Shown piece after piece: positions 24,747 to 32,599 of a DNA stretch of 64,000 bases. Position numbers and translations under genes: made by a program. Location of the stretch: positions 2,542,001 through 2,606,000 of the forward strand of contig CBDDAA010000004.1 of the NCBI GenBank assembly GCA_965224675.1, read 5' to 3'. The stretch comes from UBA7957 sp965224675. GTDB lineage: Bacteria > Pseudomonadota > Gammaproteobacteria > Granulosicoccales > Granulosicoccaceae. A model generated the notes under the pieces. That model did no database searches. It saw only the letters and a program-made list of their open reading frames with translations, and was not told where the DNA came from. The stretch's first letter is position 1. Each line of letters opens with the position of its first letter.

Positions 24747-25252
24747 GTGCAGGCCCGTAGCTGGGGCGCTACTGCCCAACGCGTATTGCGTAAAAACAGT
24801 TCAACCTCTGCTTCTCGTCGCTTTATGAGTCCTGAGCGAACTTTCCCGCCTGCCATATTCCAGCGCTTGAACTGTTTTGCAACATCGTCCCAGCGGCATG
24901 CATTGATGCGTTTGAGCAAGGTTGACCCGCTGAACGCAGCGCTGCCAAGGTTGTATGCGAACGAGACCAGGCTTCCGAGCTGGTCAGGATTCAGCGCAAC
25001 GTTTATCGACGTGTTCGTGCGAGCTATATAAGGCGCTAACGTCTGCTCAAATAGTTGACCGACCTGCGTCATAGGGATTGGGCCTGTATTCATGGTTACA
25101 CGCACACCGTTAATCCGGGTCATTCCGTAACCAATAGTCCAATGCCCAGCAACATCCTGGTACGGCACGGCATAAATTTTTCCGTTGATTTTTTTGACCG
25201 GACAGCCCTCAAACAACTTGAGAATGTCGTAGGCATTTTTAGATATTTTCAT
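24743..25252 (-). CDS. Endolysin, T4-type lysozyme (GH24)
   Basis: 169 residues. The N-terminus ILKLFEGCPVKK gives the catalytic Glu, followed by YQDVAGHWTIGYGMTR, which carries the Asp and Thr positions of the GH24 E-D-T triad. NPDQLGSLVSFAYNLG and LIKRREAEVELFL complete the family pattern. It cleaves peptidoglycan at the end of infection. There is no signal peptide, so a holin is needed; the gene upstream encodes a holin-like protein. Unusually, the lysozyme lies among tail genes, next to the tail-tip peptidase. Confidence 0.85.
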   Translation of the reverse strand: MKISKNAYDILKLFEGCPVKKINGKIYAVPYQDVAGHWTIGYGMTRINGVRVTMNTGPIPMTQVGQLFEQTLAPYIARTNTSINVALNPDQLGSLVSFAYNLGSAAFSGSTLLKRINACRWDDVAKQFKRWNMAGGKVRSGLIKRREAEVELFLRNTRWAVAPQLRACT

Positions 25253-25307
25253 GCACGTCCCTGCGAGTTGATTATTTTGGTAACAGACCGGTAGGCGAAA
25301 ATAAAAG

Positions 25308-25811
25308 TTATCGGGCCAACAGTGATGAAACGATCTTCACAAACTCAGCACCCTGCAGCTGCATCTGCACAATCTCCCAGATACACATCGATAACAAGGT
25401 AAACAAAACAAATGCGGCTATAGTGACAATGAACGGGCGTAGAAAGGCATTGAATGCATTAATCCAAACAATACTTGTCTTTGGCTGGTTTTCATAAATC
25501 GCTCGCAACCGGTTGGAGTACTCCTTATCACTCTCGACAGCCAACTCAATATCCGACTCATAACGCTTGATTTCATTTTCTGATTCAAGCGCTTCTTTTT
25601 TTGCCAAGAGCCGTAGTTTTTCAGCTTTAAAATTCCATTCCTCGCGTCGAAGGCCAATCTCCTGCAAATCAATCTCGTGTTTGAATTGGGCCTTGGCGAG
25701 AGCCAGTTCCATGTTTGCTTCCTGAGCTGCGGCATAAGCCTCGACCGCTTTACCGGCCAGTGGCGCAATGACACCGCTCACCAAACCACCCAAAGCTGAT
25801 AACAACGCCAT
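25308..25811 (-). CDS. Holin-like membrane protein (3TM holin family)
   Basis: 167 residues with a short hydrophobic N-terminus (ALGGLVSGVIAPLAGKAV), a long charged coiled coil (about 30-105) and one or two C-terminal spans (FLRPFIVTIAAFVLFTLLSM, then IWEIVQMQ). This matches the architecture of the GTA/3TM holin family placed beside lysozyme genes. It should let the endolysin cross the membrane. The assignment rests on architecture and position. Confidence 0.65.
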   Translation of the reverse strand: MALLSALGGLVSGVIAPLAGKAVEAYAAAQEANMELALAKAQFKHEIDLQEIGLRREEWNFKAEKLRLLAKKEALESENEIKRYESDIELAVESDKEYSNRLRAIYENQPKTSIVWINAFNAFLRPFIVTIAAFVLFTLLSMCIWEIVQMQLQGAEFVKIVSSLLAR

Positions 25812-26290
25812 TAAAATATCCCCGGCTGTGAAGTGGGCGTATAGCGCAGCGCCACAGCAGGCATATTCAAAATATCCTCAAACCCGATAGAAGCGCTGAT
25901 ATGCGTGGTAGTAGCCTGCAGGTCTGTGAGCAGTAATCCAGTAATCTCCCACTCGACTGAATCGGGAAACTGCCGAAAGATATAGCGCATAGTTATCAAC
26001 GCACCGTTACCTCCGGCACTTTGGTCCAGCCAAGGCATAATCTCCCGGCCTACGTTGGCAATCTCGATACGACCTTTGGGCTGACCCTGGCTGATATCAC
26101 TCGGTGGTGTGATCGTAAACGGCAATGCTATCCAAGTGTGGCCATTGTGCAAGATATCGGCGTTGTCATTAACCAGGCGTATGGGTTCGACCAGGTCAGC
26201 ATGGTCTATCATCAGCAAGTAAACGCCGAGGTCCTGAGACTCGACTTGATTCATTCGCCTGCGAGCGGTACCGGAATAATCATGCGCCAT
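25811..26290 (-). CDS. Tail assembly protein, DUF1833 family
   Basis: 159 residues. MNQVESQDLGVYLLMIDHAD, later THISASIGFEDILNMPA and the C-terminal PAVALRYTPTSQPGIF, fit the DUF1833 phage tail proteins, which act at the tail tip near the L/K/J-like genes. One-base overlaps with both neighbours show tight coupling. Confidence 0.7.
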   Translation of the reverse strand: MAHDYSGTARRRMNQVESQDLGVYLLMIDHADLVEPIRLVNDNADILHNGHTWIALPFTITPPSDISQGQPKGRIEIANVGREIMPWLDQSAGGNGALITMRYIFRQFPDSVEWEITGLLLTDLQATTTHISASIGFEDILNMPAVALRYTPTSQPGIF

Positions 26291-26640
26291 CAGGTAAACA
26301 CCTCAATTTCGAATGATACGAAATTACACGCCCGGAACCGTTCTTTCGGAACGATTCGATACTTGCCTTCGACTATTCGCGCCTGATGTTCGGCACCGGT
26401 GACCGGGTCCGTCCAGAGAAACCTGAAGGCTCCTGAAAACAGCTCGTCTTTGTGAAAAGCTCTGAATGCAGCGGCTTCGCTCTCTGTCATCAAGTATCGA
26501 AGCGATATTTTTCGCTGATCATATCGCCTGCCCTTGCCCTGCTTCGCATTACCGTCGGACATCTCGACTCGATCTATCGAACCGCCAATATCTTCGCCGT
26601 AATTATCTGCAAGTAGTTTTGCCGTCGCTGGAAAAGGCAT
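26290..26640 (-). CDS. Minor tail protein
   Basis: 116 residues (MPFPATAKLLADNYGEDIGG onward) with RRYDQRKISLRYLMTESEAAAFRAF, a pattern like lambda M-type or DUF2460-like minor tail proteins. It lies between the tape measure and DUF1833 genes, the expected place for tail-tip assembly. The exact family is uncertain. Confidence 0.6.
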   Translation of the reverse strand: MPFPATAKLLADNYGEDIGGSIDRVEMSDGNAKQGKGRRYDQRKISLRYLMTESEAAAFRAFHKDELFSGAFRFLWTDPVTGAEHQARIVEGKYRIVPKERFRACNFVSFEIEVFT

Positions 26641-28715
26641 CAGAATTTTCTCCCCGCGCCACGGTGTTTCAGCTCTTTGTCCAACCGACCTCCACTGTTT
26701 AAATCGTGCAGTACAACCTCAATAACCATTGCACCACCATCGAATTTTGCAGACCCTTTGGTGGCGCTGACTGGTTGTGAGCTGTTGTTGATAAGATTTA
26801 CGTTAATGCCGGTACTGCCGGGCTGACTACCTACTGACCGGGTGCTTGCAGCGACCCCATAGCTTGCGCCAAGAGGTGCGGCCTTGGCGCCATTGCCTGT
26901 GCTCTTTCCAGCCAACGCATTACCAATACCATCAACCAACGGTTGCGCAATCAATTGCTGAAACGACATCTCGATCAGCATCCGAGCAAATGACTCAGCA
27001 ACATGATCAAATGATTTTTCTGCATCCAGAGCGAAGTCGGCGAATGCCCTGGACATATCACCCGCAAACCCATCAATTCCGCTTTTGATCTGTCCCAGCA
27101 GGGTTTCGGCTTCACTGCCTGCTTTAGTCATACTATCCCATGCGTCGAAAACAGCACGGCTGTAGGTGTCCCAGCTGATCGCATTTTCTGCCAGCAATCT
27201 GTCAAGCTCTTCCAGACTTGCAGCAAGTTGCTCCTGCTCTGTGCGAGTGCTCTCGTAAATACTTGCGCCCTGCTGCGTAAGATCAGCGTTATACTGGTTC
27301 CTCAGCTCAGCCATTTGTTCGAATGCGGCAATATCAGCATCTGCTGCTCTGGCGCTGTCGAGCGCCGCCTGCTTTGCCAGTGCCGCCCGTTCTTGTTCCG
27401 CAGCTTTTTGCGCATCCAGAAGATCGAGCTTTTTAGCCAATTCAAGCGATTGCGCCTGCTCGTTTCGTGTAAGCTCTGCCAGCGCACCGTTTTTCATCTG
27501 ATAACGTAGTGTGGCAACGCGTGAGATCTCACCGTAGAGTGCGAGCTGCTCCTTCAATTCTGAGACGAGTCGGGTTCCATCTTCGGTTTTGGCTGGGGCT
27601 TCGGCGGCGGTGGATCTGTAATCAGTCAGTGGGGCGTGACTTGCGTTTTCTTTTTGTGCTGCTGAAAGTTCAGCATATTTTTTGAGAAGCCCGTCGAGTC
27701 GCATCTCCAGCAGTTTGAGATCACCACCAGGGCCGCCAACAAGCCCGGCCATTGTTGGCATTGCATCCGCAAAGGTTGATCCTAAATCATCACCATGCTT
27801 GCGTTTTAGTTCTGCAATTGCATCTGAAACTTCATTGATTTGCTTTCCCAGGGCTTCCATACCCTGATCACTATAATCTTCAGTCCCGAATAGAGCGTTA
27901 AACCCACGGAATTTATCTGTTAAATAACCCAAAAACGACCCTGTCTCCTTGATACCCGCACTGAGTGCTGGCTCGAATAATTTGCCGAGCTCTTCAGACG
28001 CTGTTTCTGCATGTCTTGCCAGTGAGTTGATCTGCTTTCCTGCCGTGTCCATAGCTTCTTCATAAGTACCCGCAAGTGTTCCCCCTTCTCGTAACACCGC
28101 ATTCAACGCGATTTGCTGCTTCTCAGCTTGAGAAAATGAATCAGTCGTTCGCCCTGTGGTTTTTGCCAGGTCTGCATATTCTTGCTCCAGAGATACCGCT
28201 ATGCCTATATTTCGTAGAACCTCAGGCTGTAGCGTTGTGATGCCATGAATAAGTCGATGAACTGCTTCACTGGAATTGATATTGCCAACGACAGCCGCAT
28301 CTTGCGCAACTCTAGCCAACTTGGTGGCATCCGCCAGGTCAAGGTGCGCCTGTGTCATCCTGACAACGAGTTTGCGTGAGTTGCCAGTAGTAATGCCCAA
28401 CTCAGCCACGGCCGATGCTGTATCGAGCATTTGTGATTTGGTGTAACCCGCATTTCTGCCGACGACATCCAAGACTACCGCCAAAGTCTCATTGCGTGCA
28501 GCAAGCAGTGCGCTGTCTTTTATTAACTGGGCAAACTGGATTGAAGTCCAAACACCGGCCAACTGCCGGGCAGCACCTGTCAGTAGATTCATGGACGCGG
28601 CACCGGATTTTACGTTGCTAGAAAAGGTTTTAGTCTGCGCACCAGCGGCTGCCAGATCGGCTTTGTAGCGCGTTCCATCGACTTCAAGCGATATACGAAT
28701 CGTCGTCTTCTTCAT
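26640..28715 (-). CDS. Tail tape measure protein
   Basis: 691 residues, mostly helical, with Ala-rich repeats, long coiled coils (about 370-520) and hydrophobic helices in the middle, the usual make-up of a tape measure protein that sets tail length. By the usual rule of about 0.15 nm per residue the tail would be roughly 100 nm. It follows the frameshifted chaperone pair, which protects it during assembly, and its start overlaps that gene by 32 bases. Confidence 0.82.
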   Translation of the reverse strand: MKKTTIRISLEVDGTRYKADLAAAGAQTKTFSSNVKSGAASMNLLTGAARQLAGVWTSIQFAQLIKDSALLAARNETLAVVLDVVGRNAGYTKSQMLDTASAVAELGITTGNSRKLVVRMTQAHLDLADATKLARVAQDAAVVGNINSSEAVHRLIHGITTLQPEVLRNIGIAVSLEQEYADLAKTTGRTTDSFSQAEKQQIALNAVLREGGTLAGTYEEAMDTAGKQINSLARHAETASEELGKLFEPALSAGIKETGSFLGYLTDKFRGFNALFGTEDYSDQGMEALGKQINEVSDAIAELKRKHGDDLGSTFADAMPTMAGLVGGPGGDLKLLEMRLDGLLKKYAELSAAQKENASHAPLTDYRSTAAEAPAKTEDGTRLVSELKEQLALYGEISRVATLRYQMKNGALAELTRNEQAQSLELAKKLDLLDAQKAAEQERAALAKQAALDSARAADADIAAFEQMAELRNQYNADLTQQGASIYESTRTEQEQLAASLEELDRLLAENAISWDTYSRAVFDAWDSMTKAGSEAETLLGQIKSGIDGFAGDMSRAFADFALDAEKSFDHVAESFARMLIEMSFQQLIAQPLVDGIGNALAGKSTGNGAKAAPLGASYGVAASTRSVGSQPGSTGINVNLINNSSQPVSATKGSAKFDGGAMVIEVVLHDLNSGGRLDKELKHRGAGRKF

Positions 28716-29025
28716 CGCCTGTTTTTATCTCCACCCTTTCCGCTGTAAATAGGCTCTCGAATAATTGTAGCGTTAGCTCAATGTGCCAGCCTGCTCGTTC
28801 GATAGCAGGAACAAGCACTACATAATTGATCGGTGTCCAACTCATGCCAGTAATTCGTTGATCTATGTAGCGTTGGTAGAGTGTCCAGACCGGCTGCTCC
28901 CACATTAATTCTGGCGGATAGTCTTCCCGGGTCGGAGCAAGCTCCGGGCTATCTTGTTGCAGGTCTAGCAACGCCGCCAGGCTTTCAGCTTTCCCGGCCC
29001 GAATCCAGCTGACCCGAGCCGCTAA
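28684..29025 (-). CDS. Tail chaperone frameshift extension (DUF1799-like, lambda T equivalent)
   Basis: The frame is open from the slippery site to 28684 and has no good start of its own (the first usable codon is a TTG at 28971). It encodes LAARVSWIRAGKAESLAALL and then a DUF1799-like domain (PPELMWEQPVWTLYQRYID). A -1 shift on A AAA AAA at 29028-29034 joins it to the upstream chaperone just before that gene's TAG stop, giving a G-T-type fusion as in lambda. The acidic C-terminus ends EEDDDSYIA. Confidence 0.72.
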   Translation of the reverse strand, partial: LAARVSWIRAGKAESLAALLDLQQDSPELAPTREDYPPELMWEQPVWTLYQRYIDQRITGMSWTPINYVVLVPAIERAGWHIELTLQLFESLFTAERVEIKTGDEEDDDSYIA

Positions 29026-29399
29026 TCTTTTTTTGCGGCGTCGATCTCGCTTTGCAGCCAGACACCCAGCCCTTTGGCCTGGGAGAAAACGAAATTCTGC
29101 GCGGGTTCAATCTGCATAAACTGATCGATATTGCCAGGCGTACACTCGACATCATTCAGTTGTCCATCATCATCTTCTGCCTGGACGCCAACCCAGCGAT
29201 TAATGCAATGTTGCCCTACCAGGCAAGCATATTTATAAGCGTCTTGCATTTGCACCTGAGTGCCATCAGGCCGACTCTGGTAAAACAAACACTCATCGAC
29301 AAAGCGCTGATCAAAGTCTGCTGTAAGCGGTGCAAGCCACAGCGTGACACCCGCTGCGTCCCAGTGTACTTTCTTAACCTGCCGTGTCAGTAGCATCAA
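29022..29399 (-). CDS. Tail assembly chaperone (lambda G equivalent)
   Basis: 125 residues, MMLLTRQVKKVHWDAAGVTL onward, acidic, just upstream of the tape measure region. The position between tail tube and tape measure, the small size and the slippery heptamer at its 3' end identify it as the short chaperone form; a minority of ribosomes would make the long form ending at 28684. It overlaps the 3' end of its upstream neighbour by 26 bases. Confidence 0.7.
   Translation of the reverse strand: MMLLTRQVKKVHWDAAGVTLWLAPLTADFDQRFVDECLFYQSRPDGTQVQMQDAYKYACLVGQHCINRWVGVQAEDDDGQLNDVECTPGNIDQFMQIEPAQNFVFSQAKGLGVWLQSEIDAAKKD
29028..29034 (-). promoter_or_regulatory. Programmed -1 frameshift site (A7)
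   Basis: In the zero frame the codons are GCA AAA AAA GAT TAG, so A AAA AAA is a perfect slippery heptamer two codons before the stop. Slipping back one base continues into the DUF1799-like frame. Lambda-type phages conserve such a shift at exactly this gene junction. Confidence 0.75.
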
Positions 29400-29568
29400 G
29401 TAACTCCCAGAACTGCGAGTCTTTTAGCACAGTTTCCTGCGCTTCACTCTGCGGTTCAGCGATTGATTTAATAACGTCCATCGGTTCGCCTGCTACAATG
29501 ATTGTTGCGGTTTTGTAAACGCTTGATCGGTACTTGCCAAGACTGTATTTATCCATATCCTTAGGCAT
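29374..29568 (-). CDS. Small hypothetical tail-region protein
   Basis: 64 residues, MPKDMDKYSLGKYRSSVYK then IIVAGEPMDVIKSIAEP. It overlaps the tail tube gene by eight bases and the chaperone by 26, which supports it being real. Function unknown. Confidence 0.55.
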   Translation of the reverse strand: MPKDMDKYSLGKYRSSVYKTATIIVAGEPMDVIKSIAEPQSEAQETVLKDSQFWELLDATDTAG

Positions 29569-30550
29569 AAGCAGACACTCCGTTGGTCAATTCTATGGTT
29601 GGGTCTGTACCGCTGGTGTGCGCCCGCCATTCGTAGTCCTGGATTAGACCTTTGCTCGACGATATAGAGTAAATCGGCTTGCCAAATTCACATGTCGGAA
29701 GAGTAATTTTTAAAGACGCCGATTGATCGGCGTTTTTAACACCCATGACCAGAGGGAACGAGGTGTGTTCTTCTGCGTACAACTGAGCTAGTCCATCGAA
29801 TAAAAGTATTTTCGCACGGCCAGAGATGGCGAAATCACCGAGCAGAATAGAGCCGTAGCCTCCATCGTAACTGTCATCGCCAGTCGCAAAACCCTCCATG
29901 TCGTTATCGATCATAAAAGTACTTGAGACAATTTGTCCGATGGTATTGCCGTTCTCAATATTAACTATAGTGCCAAACTTGCGGCATGCCATATTAGCCT
30001 GCATGTCCAGCGGTGTATCGTCAAATGAGGTGGCAACATGCGGAAATTTCGCTGCTGCAAAGAGTCCGGAGACAGTAGCAATGCCATCACCCTCTCGGAT
30101 CCCAAATTCTATTTTGCTGGCACCGCCACCTAACCACTGTCTGAAGATCGCAGGATTGGTTGCGAACATTAACTCAGCAAAAAATGAGGGCCTGGGGTCC
30201 AAATTTATTGTATAGATGTGTTTAAACTTTCCCCCACCTATGTCGGCACTAACCGGATTACCCAACACAAAAGCCAACCACCAACCGATTTGATTGAGAT
30301 CCATCGGCACAGGTATAGTCGCTGTCCATGCTTCATCAGAGCAACTGAGTTTCTCCCCCAGAGCCGTGCCTGTCATAACTGGATTAGCGTCGTAACCGGC
30401 TGTGTCCTCAATGGTAGTCCCTTCCAGAATATCCAGCTTCACCGCACTCGGTGTTGCCGGCAATGTCCGAAACTGATCCTCACACTGCACAATCATCTGT
30501 GTTGCGCGACCCTGTACACCGACAGTGCCAATGTTGCCATTACAAGCCAT
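29561..30550 (-). CDS. Major tail tube protein
   Basis: 329 residues, beta-rich, MACNGNIGTVGVQGRATQMI onward, with SKIEFGIREGDGIATVSGLF and a C-terminal domain WRAHTSGTDPTIELTNGV. The size, composition and position before the chaperone pair match the tail tube subunit of siphoviruses, which polymerises around the tape measure. No specific motif proves it. Confidence 0.68.
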   Translation of the reverse strand: MACNGNIGTVGVQGRATQMIVQCEDQFRTLPATPSAVKLDILEGTTIEDTAGYDANPVMTGTALGEKLSCSDEAWTATIPVPMDLNQIGWWLAFVLGNPVSADIGGGKFKHIYTINLDPRPSFFAELMFATNPAIFRQWLGGGASKIEFGIREGDGIATVSGLFAAAKFPHVATSFDDTPLDMQANMACRKFGTIVNIENGNTIGQIVSSTFMIDNDMEGFATGDDSYDGGYGSILLGDFAISGRAKILLFDGLAQLYAEEHTSFPLVMGVKNADQSASLKITLPTCEFGKPIYSISSSKGLIQDYEWRAHTSGTDPTIELTNGVSAYA

Positions 30551-30559
30551 GATTTTCTC

Positions 30560-30967
30560 CTAAATATCAGACCAGGCGAGTGATACCAATACCCAGCCAT
30601 AAGGGTGTTCGAGCTGCTTTGATTGCTGCCAGCTGAGCATTTCCAGCCCACAGTTGTCGTCAGAGTCTAAAAAGTCACCGAACTCTTCGAGTAGTGAGAG
30701 TTCTGCTTTTTCGATCACCTCGGGCTCTGTGTCATCCTCGACCCGGATAAAACCAATCAACAACAGATTGTGAATACCACCTGCAAGTGACAGCTCACCG
30801 TTGTAATCAGAGCCGTTGTCGCTTAGCAGTTGCCACAGGCCGCTCACAAGCAAAGAGTCTTGCCACATACTGTGGTCTTTAAAACTGCGTGTGATATGCC
30901 GGTTGGGTAGTGCCTGAGTCAGGCTCGTGACCAAGGCATTTAGCCGGGTGTTCAGTGGCGGCATCAT
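30560..30967 (-). CDS. Tail terminator-like minor protein
   Basis: 135 residues, MMPPLNTRLNALVTSLTQAL onward, alpha/beta with VSGLWQLLSDNG and an acidic middle. Its place, directly before the tail tube gene and after the HK97 gp10-like gene, is that of the tail terminator (lambda U equivalent). Family not confirmed. Confidence 0.55.
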   Translation of the reverse strand: MMPPLNTRLNALVTSLTQALPNRHITRSFKDHSMWQDSLLVSGLWQLLSDNGSDYNGELSLAGGIHNLLLIGFIRVEDDTEPEVIEKAELSLLEEFGDFLDSDDNCGLEMLSWQQSKQLEHPYGWVLVSLAWSDI

Positions 30968-31452
30968 AGACCAGCCGCCCGAATACCGTCCCAGGTACTG
31001 CGTTCCAGTAGATCGCGCAATCTATTCTCCTTTCGTTCCACAGCGGGTTGCATAAATGGCTGTGCCGGCGTACCACGCTTGGCGATTGAACGCGATATAA
31101 TATGCGCAAGATCGTCGATATCCATATCCGGGTTGCGGGGTTTTATGCGCCGCACCTTGAGCCAGTCCTTGATGGTTTGCACGGGTGGTCGACCACCTGG
31201 GCCAGTACCTTCTTCAACCGCTCTGGCATAATTTGCAGCGGCTATAACATCAACTCTAAAATCTGAAATAACTGTCTGCTTGATCGATTGGGTCAACGTT
31301 GAAAAAGCCTTCGGTGCCAAACGTCTTGCCAGGCGTGCGACCTCTATTCCACCTCTACGCAGACCCTTGCGTATATGGCTGCGCATAATTTTCGGGGCCT
31401 TGTCAAAAGCTTCAATAACAGCCCTGTCATCCACATGCATGGATATCTTCAC
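30964..31452 (-). CDS. HK97 gp10-like head-tail connector protein
   Basis: 162 residues with the pattern of HK97 gp10/DUF646 proteins: DRAVIEAFDKAPKIMRSHIR, then KQTVISDFRVDVIAAANYARAVEEG and PGGRPPVQTIKDWLKVR. Such proteins complete the tail or neck. Coupled by four-base overlaps to both neighbours. Confidence 0.7.
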   Translation of the reverse strand: MKISMHVDDRAVIEAFDKAPKIMRSHIRKGLRRGGIEVARLARRLAPKAFSTLTQSIKQTVISDFRVDVIAAANYARAVEEGTGPGGRPPVQTIKDWLKVRRIKPRNPDMDIDDLAHIISRSIAKRGTPAQPFMQPAVERKENRLRDLLERSTWDGIRAAGL

Positions 31453-32057
31453 GCCGCGTACTCCAGAAACTGTTTCATCAGAGCGCCGTGCATGGCGGCA
31501 GGTGATCCATTCGCCGCGCCCTGGCTCTGACCATCCCGCAGTTGTACCGGCTTGGCTATACCCCTGTTCGCCAGTTCTTGCATGGCTTCAGCCTGGGCTC
31601 GTAAAAGCAGGATATGACGGTTAACAGGTTGCACTTCGGTCAAGAGCCACAGCGCGTTGTAATTGATCTGCATCGCCGAACCAAAACACGTGATCTCACG
31701 ACTTGATGGCGGTGGGTCCAGCTCGACCATAGGGCTACCCGCATCAAGGATTAATCTAAGCTTGGGCGGTGTCCAATTCCTCAGCCAGCTGCTCGTGCTC
31801 CACGCGTTATTGCGTGATTTGACTTTGTTGCCCCATGTTGTAAAGCGAGGGCTATATAAATCATTCGGAGCCATATAGCGCTCCTGATCAACTTCCAGAT
31901 GCACGGTAAAAATCGTGTGTTTGGGTCGGACTCGATGTAAGTCACTGCCGGCGACAGTTAGGTGTCGCAGGTAATCAGCATCATCCGTAGCAGTAAACAT
32001 CACCGCAGCATCCTGCAGTGATGATTTTAGTTCTACGACGAGCTCCTGTGTATCCAC
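31449..32057 (-). CDS. Hypothetical head-tail connector protein
   Basis: 202 residues, MDTQELVVELKSSLQDAAV onward; the middle is beta-rich with several Trp, the C-terminal 60 residues are helical (HILLLRAQAEAMQELANRG). It lies between the repeat protein and the gp10-like gene, where head completion proteins are found. No family recognised. Confidence 0.58.
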   Translation of the reverse strand: MDTQELVVELKSSLQDAAVMFTATDDADYLRHLTVAGSDLHRVRPKHTIFTVHLEVDQERYMAPNDLYSPRFTTWGNKVKSRNNAWSTSSWLRNWTPPKLRLILDAGSPMVELDPPPSSREITCFGSAMQINYNALWLLTEVQPVNRHILLLRAQAEAMQELANRGIAKPVQLRDGQSQGAANGSPAAMHGALMKQFLEYAA

Positions 32058-32062
32058 TTATC

Positions 32063-32527
32063 TCAGTGTTCCGGCCTTACTTCAGGTTCCGGCTTTACTT
32101 CAGGTTCCGGCCTTACTTCAGGTTCCGGCCTTACTTCAGGTTCCGGCTTTACTTCAGGTTCCGGCCTTACTTCAGGTTCCGGCCTTACTTCAGGTTTACC
32201 TGTCTCTGCATATGCGCGAGTAAGCTGCTCTGATACTATACTCTCAAGCACCGTTTTTCTTGGCTTGTCCGCGTTGTCTTCCAGCGTTTCCAGCAGAGTC
32301 AGCACTTCGTCAGTTTGCTCTGGCACCAGATCAATTATTTCTTTTGCTTTTAATCGTTGAATGACTTCAGCATCGATCAAATTTGGATCACGTGCCGGCT
32401 TAATCTGTGCAATTTTATCCGGCACAAAGACTGTAACGTGTCGGGTCTCTCCGGGCGGTATCATCACGCCATCCACAAACATCGCAGTGCCGCCAGTATT
32501 TGTAAACGCTTTTTCTTGCAGACTCAT
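32063..32527 (-). CDS. Small head protein with a Pro-Glu-Val repeat tail
   Basis: 154 residues. The N-terminal 60 residues (MSLQEKAFTNTGGTAMFVDG) resemble small phage head-completion proteins with a beta fold. Then comes a charged linker and a C-terminal tail of seven PEV(R/K)PE hexapeptides, ordered R, R, K, R, R, K, R. Such proline-rich rods span distance, as in TonB. The 18-bp DNA repeats that encode it could vary in number by slippage. Confidence 0.65.
   Translation of the reverse strand: MSLQEKAFTNTGGTAMFVDGVMIPPGETRHVTVFVPDKIAQIKPARDPNLIDAEVIQRLKAKEIIDLVPEQTDEVLTLLETLEDNADKPRKTVLESIVSEQLTRAYAETGKPEVRPEPEVRPEPEVKPEPEVRPEPEVRPEPEVKPEPEVRPEH
32075..32194. repeat. Tandem 18-bp repeats inside the repeat protein gene
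   Basis: Seven near-identical units of CYTTACTTCAGGTTCCGG, the last degenerate. A single C/T change alternates in a three-unit period, so the array probably grew by doubling of a 54-bp block. The unit length is a multiple of three, so copy-number change keeps the reading frame. Confidence 0.85.
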
Positions 32528-32599
32528 TCTGATTTCCTGTAATCAAGCGGCTTGCCGAAAACAAGTCGCTGGCCTAAATCTATCTTATGCCTGATGCGG

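Noticed and set aside
32018..32233. Plus-strand frame made of FRFR-type repeats
   Set aside because: It is the antisense of the 18-bp tandem repeats.
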